From: Mesorhizobium temperatum
GTDB lineage: Bacteria > Pseudomonadota > Alphaproteobacteria > Rhizobiales > Rhizobiaceae
Assembly (NCBI RefSeq): GCF_002284575.1
Contig: NZ_NPKJ01000066.1
Span: 255,587-319,586, forward strand
DNA: 64,000 nt
Reading direction: 5' to 3'
Position numbers and translations under genes: made by a program. Every line of letters begins with the position of its first letter. Within the stretch, counting starts at the first letter, position 1. Positions 1 through 8,977 of the stretch are shown here, piece after piece. The notes below the pieces were generated by a model. The model was not told where the DNA came from. It saw only the letters and a program-made list of their open reading frames with translations, and ran no database searches.

Positions 1-200
1 GAGATCGACGCAGATTTAAGCGACATCCTCGACAATCTCGATTTCGCTGCCATCGCGATCGTCGACGCGCGCTACGGCCGCTACACTATCTCCTCTTGCT
101 GCGTGTTCTTCATCAAATCCGGCATTTTTTTCGAGCCAGGCACGTTGACGCTCAGTCTCGTATCCGCCTTCGCTGAAAATCGCTGCCGCCATCGCAGCGA
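1..200 (-). pseudogene. Relic of the C-terminus of a TPR/adenylate-cyclase-like regulator
   Basis: On the minus strand this stretch encodes AAAIFSEGGYE followed by AWLEKN and then, after a frame change, PDLMKN. The intact regulator at 8978-10729 ends with the same pattern (AAAIFGEGGYK, AWLNQN, PDLVKN). The frame change and a stop soon after show decay. An open frame runs to 288, but the part above about 200 does not match the family. The fragment may continue outside the window. The homology is read by eye from a short match, so the family call is moderate. Confidence 0.5.
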
Positions 201-411
201 GCACTCCGCGTGGCGTGGCAGCGTCTGCCGACAGCTTGGTGTAAATTACATCCGCGGCGCAACGTGAGCATGGCGCTGCAAGCGACAAGGCGCTTCATGT
301 CTGTCGCATGGTGACCCTCTTCTCCGCAGCGCAGGTGTTGCTGATCGATTCAAAGCCAACCCGATTTTCAATCCATCGATATTGTCCGCAGGCAACTTGA
401 ACGCTTTTCTC

Positions 412-1398
412 TCAGTCGGCCGCGACCTGCCAGGTATCGTCCGGGTTGAAGCGGTCGATGTATTTGACGATCTGCTCGGTGGTTGGGCCGAGGTCGGTCT
501 CGTAGACGACGCCGTGCTGGTTGACGGCGAAGGTTTTCACGCCGGTTTCGCCGTATTTGGCAGGCCAGGCGATGAGGCCGAAGCCGGCGATCATGTTGCC
601 GTTTATGACGTAGTCGTAGGCGCCGCCGGCGATATGGTCGCCCTGGCCGGTCAGAATCTTGTACTTGTAGCCGAAATAGCCTTCGCCCTTGGCCGCGTCC
701 TCGAGCTCGGCCTGATCGATATTGCCACCGGCCGGACTCTCGCCGTTGATGTCGTCGCTCGGCCAGTAGAGCCCGTCGGTCGCGCCTTCCGAGCTTATCA
801 GTTTCTGCGCGAACTCCTCCACCCCATCCTCGTCGCGGTCCTGCGATGAATAGTCCTCCTGCGCGTCGACAAAGGCGCGCATCGTCTCGATCGCGGTGAG
901 CTCGTTCTCGCCGACATACCGGTTCACGATCTCTTCGAGCCCGGCATAGGTGTCGAAAGCCCACTTGCCGTCCTCGCCCTTGACGATCGGAAAAGGCAGC
1001 GGCCACAGCTTGTCGCCGATCTGCAACGTGCGGCGGTCGCCTTCGCCATCGAGGACAAGCTGCTTGGCCACACCCTCCTTGATCGCCGCCAGCGTCTCGT
1101 CCGCGTTCTCGTCGGCCTTCAGCTTTTCCGCATCGAGGCCGAGAAGGGCGGCAACCGCACCGTTGCCGGCGTCGTTCAGCGCCTTCTTGAACGACTCGAC
1201 AGCCGCCTCCGGCGTGTCGAAGACGGGCGGCTCGGCGGCGGCCGCAAACGCAGTGATCTCCGGCGCTTGCGGCGCGTCCTGCGCGGATGCCGGCTGCGAG
1301 ACAGCGATGCCGGCTGCAAGCACCACGGCACAGACAGAGCGGAGAACGATCGTATGCAAAAGTCCCGTGTGACGGGTGGTGCTGAACATCTGTATCAT
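412..1398 (-). CDS. DUF2950 family secreted protein
   Basis: A 328-residue protein with an N-terminal signal peptide (hydrophobic core near residues 15-38, cleavage likely after ASAQ). The body matches the DUF2950 pattern: a segment with LWPLPFPIVKG and WAFDTYAGLEEI, then AQEDYSSQDRDEDGVEE, and a C-terminal half with YFGYKYKILTGQG and GFGLIAWPAKYG. The biochemical role of DUF2950 is unknown; an envelope or periplasmic location follows from the signal peptide. It lies 20 bases downstream of the DUF3300 gene on the same strand, the usual partner of this family, so the two are probably one transcript. The family call is good; the function is open. Confidence 0.85.
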   Translation of the reverse strand: MIQMFSTTRHTGLLHTIVLRSVCAVVLAAGIAVSQPASAQDAPQAPEITAFAAAAEPPVFDTPEAAVESFKKALNDAGNGAVAALLGLDAEKLKADENADETLAAIKEGVAKQLVLDGEGDRRTLQIGDKLWPLPFPIVKGEDGKWAFDTYAGLEEIVNRYVGENELTAIETMRAFVDAQEDYSSQDRDEDGVEEFAQKLISSEGATDGLYWPSDDINGESPAGGNIDQAELEDAAKGEGYFGYKYKILTGQGDHIAGGAYDYVINGNMIAGFGLIAWPAKYGETGVKTFAVNQHGVVYETDLGPTTEQIVKYIDRFNPDDTWQVAAD

Positions 1399-1418
1399 GA
1401 TCCTGTCCTCCCGTTCCG

Positions 1419-2753
1419 TTAACGCCGGCGTCCGCCACTGGGGCGCCTGATCTGCTTGTGGCCGCCGCCACGGCTGCCGCCGCCCATCGACTTGTTGCCG
1501 CGGTTGGAACTCACCCTCGTCACCTTGCCGCGATCGACATTGCCGAGCCCCGACGGTTTCTTCGGCCGGTTGTCGACCCTGGCTGCGGGTTTCGGCTTGC
1601 CGGCCGGGCGGTTCACCTTGGCCGGCTTCGCCGCTGGGCGATTGGCGGTAGGCTTGGCCGCAGGTTTCTGGATGTTGGCGGGCTTGGCGGGGCGGGTCAC
1701 GTTGGCGGGCTTCGCCTTCAGCCCGTCCAGCGTGCTCTTGCGGATGTCTCTCGTTCCGGCCGTCTTGCCCGGCACCCTGTTGGCGAGTTTGTCGTTCTTC
1801 TTGATGTCGCGCGCGCGGTCCCGGATGGCGTTGTCGCCATTCTTCTCGATCCGGCTCTTGATGTTGCTCTGGTCGAACTTATTGAACTGGTTGCGATCAA
1901 TGTTGATCTTGTCGCGGTCGATGTTCTTCCAGTCGACGTCGTTGAAGTTGATCTTGCCGTTGAAGTCGCGATTGTTGAAGCAATTGTTGCAGTCGATGTT
2001 GATGTCGTTGCCGTCCCAGCGACCGCCCCAGACGCCCCAGTCGTTCCAGTCGACGGCGGCGCCCCAGACCGCGCCCGTCACCATGCCTGCGAAGAAGGTC
2101 GCTGTCGGATACCAGTAATAGGGGTACGGGTCGGGATAATAGCGGATCGGCTCCCACACGTAATTCGGCTCATAAAACATCTGCGGCGGATATTGCGGGA
2201 CGTAGATCACTTCAGGGCTCGCCGACTTGATGACGAAATTGTCGTTCTCCTTGACCACCTGGATCTTGTCGTCGGTCTTGATGACGCCCTTAGCGACCGC
2301 CTCGTCGCGCAGCTGCTGGATGGCAACCAGCACGTCCTTCTGCTGGTAGGCAATGGCGTCGCCGAGCGCCTGCGTCCACTCGAGGTCGTCGCTCATCATC
2401 TTTACAATGTCCGGATAGTTGAGCAGCGACACAACCGAGCCGTCCCAGCTCTCCTTCGGCTTCAGGCCCTTGTCCTTCTCGTACCGCTCGAGGAAGCGCG
2501 CCGCCTCGACGATCTGCAGCGGATAAAGCGCAGCCGCGGTGATCACCGCGATCAGCTCGTCCGGGTAGAGTGCGATCCGCGCGACCAGCACCTCCATCTC
2601 GTCCGCGCTCAATGGCTCCGGCGCCGTCACGTCGGCGGACGCGCCAGCCGCCGCGACCTGTTCTTGTGCAAGGGCAGGATGCGCCGAACCAAACCCGGCA
2701 AGCAGCAGCGTCAGCGCCGCCGCGCCGACCTTCAACAAGTCATTGCCCGTCAT
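1419..2753 (-). CDS. DUF3300 family secreted protein
   Basis: A 444-residue exported protein. A signal peptide covers about residues 1-30. The DUF3300 core follows at about 45-200: ARIALYPDELIAVI, AALYPLQIVEAARFLE, SVVSLLNYPDIVKMM, and ASPEVIYVPQYPPQMFY. The middle (about 235-290) is rich in Asn and Asp. The last 150 residues are a basic, low-complexity Lys/Pro/Arg tail, unlike the folded front half. A long open frame on the opposite strand (1458-2810) is a composition shadow. The DUF3300 role is unknown; such proteins are exported and often have disordered tails. It sits directly upstream of the DUF2950 gene and probably shares its transcript. Confidence 0.85.
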   Translation of the reverse strand: MTGNDLLKVGAAALTLLLAGFGSAHPALAQEQVAAAGASADVTAPEPLSADEMEVLVARIALYPDELIAVITAAALYPLQIVEAARFLERYEKDKGLKPKESWDGSVVSLLNYPDIVKMMSDDLEWTQALGDAIAYQQKDVLVAIQQLRDEAVAKGVIKTDDKIQVVKENDNFVIKSASPEVIYVPQYPPQMFYEPNYVWEPIRYYPDPYPYYWYPTATFFAGMVTGAVWGAAVDWNDWGVWGGRWDGNDINIDCNNCFNNRDFNGKINFNDVDWKNIDRDKINIDRNQFNKFDQSNIKSRIEKNGDNAIRDRARDIKKNDKLANRVPGKTAGTRDIRKSTLDGLKAKPANVTRPAKPANIQKPAAKPTANRPAAKPAKVNRPAGKPKPAARVDNRPKKPSGLGNVDRGKVTRVSSNRGNKSMGGGSRGGGHKQIRRPSGGRRR

Positions 2754-2848
2754 GCTTCGATCCTCCCTGTCTGTCTCTGTCCGGGCAGGCTTTGCGCCGG
2801 GCCTTTTTAGTAGTGTTTGTCACGTTCTGCGTGCAATGCAGCGGAAAC

Positions 2849-3163
2849 CTAAATGGCACGGGTAACGTCTCCGTCCTCGCAGAGGTTCCGCCACGGGAAT
2901 TCGCCCTGCCACGTGTTGGCCATTCGGCTTCGCCACAGCGTGCCGTCATTGTCGAAGACGGCGACGCGCTCTGCTTCGGGCACGAAGTCTGCCGCGCCTT
3001 CCGCAGTCACGCGTTCGACGAAGGCGACGATGGACTGCTTGGCCTTTCCGTCATTCCAAGATGGAAGCTGATCGGCGTTCTGCGCGGTGGCAGAGGCAGC
3101 GACCCCCAGTAACAGGAGGATGGACAACAGGTAGCGCTTCGCGGCGTAGGCAAGATTGGTCAT
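2849..3163 (-). pseudogene. Truncated HAD-family acid phosphatase
   Basis: The 104-residue frame begins with a signal peptide (about residues 8-27) and keeps the front of a HAD phosphatase, including motif I as VAVFDNDGTLW with the catalytic Asp pair. Secreted phosphatases of this type are usually about 300 residues. Here the sequence stops resembling the family right after motif I and ends within 25 residues, so motifs II-IV are missing. The remnant cannot be an active phosphatase. It lies 95 bases upstream of the DUF3300 gene on the same strand and may once have led that operon. Confidence 0.65.
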
Positions 3164-3578
3164 AGTTTGATGTCTCCTCCAGGTCAGCGCCCCTCGGGAG
3201 CGCCATCATCAAACATGCCTTCGACAAAATCGTCCTTCGTGAGGTTTGCCTATTGCCGCTCGGGGCGGAAGGTAATTAACGGTAACCTACGGGCAGAATC
3301 CGCTCGGTTGCATCGAAAGCCGGGGTGTCTAGGATACGGTCTAGCTCGACGGGACAAATGACCGGTAGGGAGATCCAATTCCCGGTGTCGATATCGCGCA
3401 ATAGCCTTGGTTGGGTCGGTAAGACGTTGCGGGTTGTTGGGAACCGCCCGCTACAAGCATGTCAATCCTCGGTCATGGGCAGATACAGCTTCGCCAGCAA
3501 CAGTCCGACTACGTAACTTACATAGTGATACTGGCACCATCAAAAAGACTATGCGCATTCTAGCGAAGGGATGGCGCT
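3164..3578. other. Intergenic region without recognisable gene
   Basis: About 415 bases between the phosphatase remnant and the small-gene relic. Short open frames on both strands lack recognisable motifs or good ribosome sites. The only element I can name is the 9-base palindrome GTAACTTAC at 3513-3521, which also occurs upstream of the intact homologue of the next relic. Confidence 0.5.
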
Positions 3579-3700
3579 ATGGCAGCAAACGGCAAACCTC
3601 CTGATAGGGAGCAGACATATTCGGCGACGCCTTTCGCATCCCGAATTTGCGATCCGCAAATTGATGAGCCGTAGTGAGGCATTCCGCGACAGCCTGTCGA
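3579..3700 (+). pseudogene. Relic copy of the small hypothetical gene at 8345-8650
   Basis: From the ATG at 3579 the first frame reads MAANGKPPDREQTYSA, like the start of the intact 101-residue protein (MRMDDEPADRQRAVSA). After a frame change the other frame reads HPEFAIRKLMSRSEAFRD, like FPQFELPIHRLMDRSEGFQD of the intact copy. Homology then ends. The upstream DNA also resembles that of the intact gene, including GTAACTTAC about 60 bases before the start. This is a frameshifted, truncated duplicate. Confidence 0.6.
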
Positions 3701-3871
3701 ATCCGATCGCCTCAAACTTTGCGGCTGTCGATGATGTAGCTGACCGATCAGTTTGACGGCGGGATAAGCTATTGGGCTGAAGTGAACGGATCGGATGGAT
3801 TTTGCTTTCGCACCGGTCACGCTCCTGTTTTCCGAACTAAGAATCGCCGAGCACTGGATTGGAGATGAAAC

Positions 3872-4678
3872 ATGAACCAAGCAATCCTGAAGTTGCACTT
3901 TAGATCGCGGCCGCGATCTATCGGAATAGCGGCAATCTCAATCGGGCTGGCACTTTCCGTTTCGCCGTCGTGGGGCCAGAACGTCATCGACGCCGATGCT
4001 GACGGTATCCTTAAGGCGATGACGAACCATCTCAAAGGCTTGCAGGCGTTCACGGTCGACTATGACACCGATCATGAGATCGTCGATCTGGCCGGCCAGA
4101 AGCTGCAGTACAGCGCTTCCGGCTCCGTCCAGGCGTCCCGCGGCGACGGCTTCCACATGACCCGCAAAGGGCCTTTTGCCGATGTAGAACTCACCTTTGA
4201 CGGCAAGATAATCTCGCTCTACGGCAAGGGCATGAACGTCTATGCGCAGTTGGACAGTCCTGGGGCGTCGATTGATGAGGCGGTCGAGGAATTCAGGGTG
4301 TCGACCGGGCTCGACGTTGCGGGCGCCGATTTTCTAGTCACCGACCCTTATACCGTTTTGACCGAAGGCGTTACGTCGGGGAGACTGGTCGGCGATGCCT
4401 TTGTCGGCGGCGTCGAATGCGATCACCTGGCTTTTCGCAATGACGACGTGGACTGGCAGATCTGGATCAGCAAAGGCGCCCAGAAACTGCCTGTCAAATA
4501 TGTGATCACCACCAAATGGGTGACGGGCGCGCCGCAATATTCGTTGCGGTTCGGCAACTGGAAAGCCGGCGAGGTCGACACCAGGCTGTTTTCGTTCAAG
4601 CCTCCAGCCAACGCGAAAAAGCTGGAACGGATAGACTCCGACGAGGTCGGCGAACTTGTACTGGAGGGCAGCAAATGA
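3872..4678 (+). CDS. DUF2092 family periplasmic protein, copy 1
   Basis: A 268-residue protein with a signal peptide ending near SWGQ (residue 36). The body fits DUF2092, a LolA/LppX-like fold: LKAMTNHLKGLQAFTVDYDT, FDGKIISLYGKGMNVYAQ, a central GVECDHLAFRNDDVDWQIWI, and PVKYVITTKW. There is no lipobox, so it is probably soluble in the periplasm. The stop overlaps the start of the next gene (ATGA), so the two should be co-translated. A close paralogue lies at 14447-15253, also overlapping a small AEARVGRP protein gene. By fold analogy it could bind a hydrophobic ligand, but the function is unknown. Confidence 0.8.
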   Translation: MNQAILKLHFRSRPRSIGIAAISIGLALSVSPSWGQNVIDADADGILKAMTNHLKGLQAFTVDYDTDHEIVDLAGQKLQYSASGSVQASRGDGFHMTRKGPFADVELTFDGKIISLYGKGMNVYAQLDSPGASIDEAVEEFRVSTGLDVAGADFLVTDPYTVLTEGVTSGRLVGDAFVGGVECDHLAFRNDDVDWQIWISKGAQKLPVKYVITTKWVTGAPQYSLRFGNWKAGEVDTRLFSFKPPANAKKLERIDSDEVGELVLEGSK

Positions 4679-5010
4679 ACGCGCGGCGCATGTTTCGTAG
4701 TCATCTCTCGGTCGCCGCTGTTATGACGGCGTTTCTTGTAACCGATGGCCTGATGGACGGTTACTTCATTCCGGCAGGTTCGATCGTTCCCACCGCGGAA
4801 GCGCGCGTCGGCAGGCCGCTTACGCCCCGCAGCGTCGCCGGCGTCGCGCGGCGCACAACGCGCAGGGTCGTCCGCCGCTCGACGATATACGTGGCGACGC
4901 TGCCCCCCGCCTGCTTTCGGACTAGCATCAACGGCGCTACGGTTTGGCAGTGCGGCGGCACATACTACCAGCCCTATGGCGGCCGTTACGTCGTCATCTA
5001 CGTGAACTGA
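4675..5010 (+). CDS. Small secreted protein with AEARVGRP motif, copy 1
   Basis: A 111-residue exported protein starting at the ATG that overlaps the DUF2092 stop (ATGA), which implies translational coupling. A hydrophobic segment (about residues 10-45) is followed by TAEARVGRPLTPRSVAGVA, then an Arg-rich run (ARRTTRRVVRR). The C-terminal half carries two Cys residues (PPACF and WQCGG) and the ending GTYYQPYGG...VVIYVN. The shorter copy at 15250-15459 shares the front half; a relic at 21542-21617 shares the back half. I do not recognise a named family. The constant pairing suggests it works with the DUF2092 protein. Confidence 0.7.
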   Translation: MNARRMFRSHLSVAAVMTAFLVTDGLMDGYFIPAGSIVPTAEARVGRPLTPRSVAGVARRTTRRVVRRSTIYVATLPPACFRTSINGATVWQCGGTYYQPYGGRYVVIYVN

Positions 5011-5298
5011 TCGTAGCCGCCCAAAGCGGGAGGGTCTCCAATGACAGTACAACGACTGGGGCTGAAACGACCGGTCGGCGGCGTTTGCAGGAATGTTGAT
5101 GGCGGCCCGCTTTTCGCAAGGGCTGTGATGCCAACCGATAATCTCTGCTTGTGACCGTAAGCGGCGAACACCATAATTGACTGCGCCCTTAGCTTGCAGC
5201 CACTCTCCCCGGAGACGTAGCATGCAGCCACAACAGTTGCCCATAAAAGGGCGAGGAGCCAATATGTGCAGCTGCGGCATTCAAAACTCGAGGCGCTC

Positions 5299-7374
5299 AT
5301 GAAGAACAAGCTACGGCTCGGGTTCTTGCCAGTTGTCGTCGTGCTCTTGCTAGCGCTCTTGCAGGGAACTTCGCTAGCTCAACAGCCTTCCCCCGACCTT
5401 CCGCCCGAAAAGGCAAAGCAGTTCCTCGAGCTTTTGTCCGATCCGGAACTAAAGGCATGGCTCGAGGGAAAGATTCCAGCGGCCACGGACGAGCCCGGCC
5501 TGTCCATTTCCGAGGACATCTTGAGCCTGGAGGCGGGTATTCGTGCCCGTATCGGTGCGCTCGGCGCCGCGATCCCGCGCCTGCCGGAAGAACTGTCACG
5601 CGCCGCCGACGTTGTCTCGCGTGACGTGAACTCCGGCAGGCCAGGGCTGGTTATGGGCATCCTGGCGGTCTTGATCGCGGTCGGATTCGGAGCCGAGTGG
5701 GCGGTCCGACGAGCGCTCGCCAGGACGAGGAGCGCGGTTGCTCAGGAAGACGCCGGACAAGCGATCCTCTTCGAGACTGTCGCCCTGCTGACTTTTGCGC
5801 TTGCCAGCGCCGGTTCGTTCTTGGCGTTCGGATGGCCACCCTTACTCCGCAGGATCATTCTGACCCTGCTTCTTGCGTTCATCGCGTTCCGTGTCGTTCG
5901 CGCGGCAGCCCGATTGCTGTTTGCGTTCGGCGGTGCGACGAGCGACCCCTCGGACAGGCCGACTCCGCTTTTCGAAAGCGAGGCTTCGACCCGTTTCTGG
6001 CGTTGGCGAGTCAGCCTTGTGGCCGGGTTCCTGTTGTTCGGCTGGGCGATCGCCAGCCTCATGCCTGGCCTGGGCTTCTCTCGAGAGGTTGCAGGGCTCG
6101 CCGCCTTCCTGTTCGGGCTTGGCATTCTGGCGACCGCAATCGACGTCGTCTGGCAACGGCCCGACGGGCGAGGCTCTCTGGTCAAGCAATCGTTTCTCAC
6201 CTTGTTCCTGATCGTGCTCTGGGTGGCGTGGGTCGCCGGCCTGCTCGGCGTCCTGTGGCTTGGGATTTTCGCCCTGGTGCTGCCGACAGCCTTGCGCGGC
6301 GTCGGCGCCGCGGCACAGGCCTTCGCCGGCAGGTCGAAGCGCAGCGGCGCGATGGGCGTCGTACTCAACGTGCTCATTGTCAGGGGCGCCAGGGCGGCAG
6401 TCATTGCCGCGGCGGTGGCATGGCTCGCCTATATCTGGCGGATCAGGGCCACGAGCCTCGCCGGCAGCGAAACCGGCGGCTTCCTGATAACCGGGCTGCT
6501 CAACGGCATCATCATTTTGCTGATCGCCGACCTGCTCTGGCAACTGTCGAAGGCCTTGATCGAATATCACATGAACCTGGCGCCGGCGGATGGGAGCAGC
6601 GCCGACCAGCTGGCCCGCAGCGGCCGGCTGCGCACGCTGTTGCCGATATTCCGCAACGCCCTTGCCGTGTTCATAGCCGCGGTCACCGTGCTAACGATCC
6701 TCGCTGGGCTCGGCGTGCAGATACTCCCGCTGATTGCCGGCGCCGGCATCTTCGGCATCGCCATCGGCTTCGGCTCGCAGACCCTGGTCAAGGACGTGCT
6801 GAGCGGCGTGTTCTACATGATGGACGACGCCTTCCGGGTCGGTGAATACATCCAGAGCGGCAGCTACAAAGGCACGGTCGAATCCTTCAGCCTGCGTTCG
6901 GTGCGTCTGCGTCATCATCGCGGCCCCATCTATACCGTCCCGTTCGGTGAGCTCGGGGCAGTCCAGAACATGAGCAGGGATTGGGTGATCGACAAGATGA
7001 TAATCAACGTTACCTACGATTCCGACGTGGATCTGGCGCGCAAGCTCATCAAGAAGATCGGCCAGGAGCTGGCGGCAGACCCGGAATTTGCGGCCGACAC
7101 GATTGAGCCGCTCAAGATGCAGGGGATCGACAGTTTTGGGGAATACGCGATCGTTCTGAGGATAAAGTTGACGACGAAGCCCGGGACCCAATTCGGCATC
7201 AAGCGGCGCGCATACATGATGATCAAGGCGGCATTCGCGGAAAACGGTATCAAGATGGCGGTTCCCACCGTTCACGTCGAGAGTGGCGGGGAGACTGCGG
7301 CCGCTGCTCATCAGGCAAACCAAACCTTGAAAAAGAGCAAGGCCCCCTTGGAGGCGGTGAGGGACACGCCATAG
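5299..7374 (+). CDS. Mechanosensitive ion channel family protein (MscS type)
   Basis: About 691 residues from the ATG at 5299; an in-frame ATG at 5266 would add 11 residues before the signal peptide and is less likely. After the signal peptide there is a periplasmic stretch (about 25-120) and then roughly ten membrane segments. The MscS core lies near residues 460-640: the pore helix region GIFGIAIGFGSQTLVKDVLS, then the beta domain with FYMMDDAFRVGEYIQ, GTVESFSLRSVRLR and YTVPFGELGAVQNMSRDW. The family releases solutes across the inner membrane on osmotic downshock. The long N-terminal region marks the large MscM/YbdG-like group rather than small MscS. Confidence 0.88.
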   Translation: MKNKLRLGFLPVVVVLLLALLQGTSLAQQPSPDLPPEKAKQFLELLSDPELKAWLEGKIPAATDEPGLSISEDILSLEAGIRARIGALGAAIPRLPEELSRAADVVSRDVNSGRPGLVMGILAVLIAVGFGAEWAVRRALARTRSAVAQEDAGQAILFETVALLTFALASAGSFLAFGWPPLLRRIILTLLLAFIAFRVVRAAARLLFAFGGATSDPSDRPTPLFESEASTRFWRWRVSLVAGFLLFGWAIASLMPGLGFSREVAGLAAFLFGLGILATAIDVVWQRPDGRGSLVKQSFLTLFLIVLWVAWVAGLLGVLWLGIFALVLPTALRGVGAAAQAFAGRSKRSGAMGVVLNVLIVRGARAAVIAAAVAWLAYIWRIRATSLAGSETGGFLITGLLNGIIILLIADLLWQLSKALIEYHMNLAPADGSSADQLARSGRLRTLLPIFRNALAVFIAAVTVLTILAGLGVQILPLIAGAGIFGIAIGFGSQTLVKDVLSGVFYMMDDAFRVGEYIQSGSYKGTVESFSLRSVRLRHHRGPIYTVPFGELGAVQNMSRDWVIDKMIINVTYDSDVDLARKLIKKIGQELAADPEFAADTIEPLKMQGIDSFGEYAIVLRIKLTTKPGTQFGIKRRAYMMIKAAFAENGIKMAVPTVHVESGGETAAAAHQANQTLKKSKAPLEAVRDTP

Positions 7375-7496
7375 AGCTGCGCGGTCGGAGGTCCAATTGC
7401 GGGCCAATCGATTAGGGCTGGTGATGGACAAGGGCAGGCATGTCTTCTGAAATTCGCCGAGTGGCTCGCTTCTGAATTTTCCTGGCGGTGCCGGCT

Positions 7497-8318
7497 TCAT
7501 TTCTTTGGAAACAGAAGTGTAACGCCGGTGCGGAAACCGAATCCTTCAGGCCCGCCGTCCGGGCTCTCGGCCCAGTAGCGCACGCCCGCGCTCAGGCTGA
7601 TTGGCTGCTTGTCGATCACAACCAGCTTCGAGACCTGGACGTTGATCGGGACCGACCATTGATGCGTTTCCCAATTGTAGGCACTCTCGGTATTGAGCGT
7701 GAAGGTCCAGGCATCCTTCGTCGTGTAAGAGACGAAAGGCTGCAGGAACGTGGAGTTTATATCACTGCGGTCGCTGTCGCCTGCAAATGACCAGATATGG
7801 TTGGCCAGCATACCGACCGTCCACCCATCGAATTGCTTCAAGACGACGGCGGTCGGTCCCGCCCCCCATTTTTTCCCGCCAAGCAACTCGTCAGTCGCAG
7901 TCGGCAACAGAAACACCGGGCCGACACCCCAGATGATCCCGCTCACCGTGGGTTGGGAAGGCGAGAAGAACAGGCTTTGGCTTATGTCGCCAAGCCCGGA
8001 CTGGTCGCCGGATGGTCCTGCAATGTCGTGCTGCCAGGCAATCGGCAAGATGGTGCGCGATATCAGGTTCCAGTTGTCGTTGAGCGTGATCGGGATGACC
8101 GGCTGCACGTTGACATAGGCTTTGTCACCATCGTTCGGGCCATAGCCACTGTCGTAGTTGAACTGGAACGGCACGCTGATCAGCGAGGCGATCGGATTGG
8201 ATAGCTTCTTGGCGAGGTCCTGGGTGTTATCCTGGGCCCACGCGGCCGTGACGACAAGCAGGGCCGGGAGCAAGGCTGCCATAGTTTGCAGAGGTCGATT
8301 GCCAGACAGAAATTCCAA
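7497..8318 (-). CDS. Outer-membrane beta-barrel protein, transporter-like
   Basis: A 273-residue protein with a signal peptide ending near AWAQ (residue 29). The rest is a run of short alternating amphipathic strands: LISVPFQFNYDSGYG, AYVNVQPVIPITLNDNWN, WGVGPVFLLPTATDELLG, and the closing strand FRTGVTLLFPKK. This is the look of the single-barrel proteins often annotated as neuromedin U or MetA-pathway phenol-degradation transporters; the substrate is unknown. The gene is convergent with the MscS gene and 26 bases downstream of a small gene on the same strand. The barrel call is firm, the transport role is not. Confidence 0.7.
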   Translation of the reverse strand: MEFLSGNRPLQTMAALLPALLVVTAAWAQDNTQDLAKKLSNPIASLISVPFQFNYDSGYGPNDGDKAYVNVQPVIPITLNDNWNLISRTILPIAWQHDIAGPSGDQSGLGDISQSLFFSPSQPTVSGIIWGVGPVFLLPTATDELLGGKKWGAGPTAVVLKQFDGWTVGMLANHIWSFAGDSDRSDINSTFLQPFVSYTTKDAWTFTLNTESAYNWETHQWSVPINVQVSKLVVIDKQPISLSAGVRYWAESPDGGPEGFGFRTGVTLLFPKK

Positions 8319-8344
8319 CCCAGCCTCCGCTTAGTTCTGGCCGC

Positions 8345-8650
8345 TCACCGTGGCGGCCAAGGAATGACACGCGATTTGCGGGCTGCGTCCGCGTGCAGCA
8401 CGGCTCCGACTTCCCCAACCAGCCGATCCACCAGTTCCTGCCATTCGGCTCGTCTGGACTCGCGCAATGCCGGCGGGACCTCGTCGATCCTCGAGAGTGC
8501 GAGCTCCGCTTCAGCAAGTTCCTCGCACATATCCTGAAAGCCCTCACTTCGGTCCATCAGCCGATGGATCGGCAATTCAAATTGCGGGAACCGACGCACT
8601 GCCGCCGAGACCGCTCTTTGTCTATCAGCCGGTTCGTCGTCCATCCTCAT
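8345..8650 (-). CDS. Small hypothetical protein (DRSEGFQDM type)
   Basis: A 101-residue cytoplasmic protein without signal or membrane segment. The middle reads FELPIHRLMDRSEGFQDM, followed by an acidic helix CEELAEAELALSRIDEVP. It looks helical. A frameshifted duplicate lies at 3579-3700, and its conserved part is this same central segment, which supports the reality of the gene. It is just upstream of, and in the same direction as, the outer-membrane barrel gene. I cannot assign a function. Confidence 0.6.
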   Translation of the reverse strand: MRMDDEPADRQRAVSAAVRRFPQFELPIHRLMDRSEGFQDMCEELAEAELALSRIDEVPPALRESRRAEWQELVDRLVGEVGAVLHADAARKSRVIPWPPR

Positions 8651-8977
8651 GGCGCAAATTCGTGTTTTCCCGAAACAATCCTAGCCTATCGCATGGAGGC
8701 GGCTGCGGAATGTAAGTTACGTGGGCGACAGGGTAATTTCTGAATATCCATAGCGAGCTCGGTCGGCACCAGGCCTGTGAAATCGCAAATTCAAATTGCG
8801 CTGCCGGCGAGGCCGCCTGACTATTTGATCCGTTGTCATCCGCCCGCGCATTGCGCGAACCGTCGTCGCCGTCATCCCAGCGTTATCCGTTCAGACTACT
8901 AGGAGTATTGCAAGAACAGGCTCGCGGATATAAATTACGCAGCGAGGGTAACCGGCGAAAATGAAATATAACTGGGA
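8651..8977. promoter_or_regulatory. Divergent intergenic region with a GTAA-N-TTAC palindrome
   Basis: This 327-base gap separates the minus-strand small gene from the plus-strand TPR regulator and must hold both promoters. The 9-base palindrome GTAAGTTAC lies at 8711-8719, about 60 bases upstream of the small gene. The same palindrome is kept upstream of the small-gene relic (3513-3521). Its role as an operator is inference. Confidence 0.35.

Noticed and set aside
1458..2810. 450-codon plus-strand open frame
   Set aside because: Antisense to the DUF3300 gene; composition is that of a GC-rich shadow and no domain is visible.
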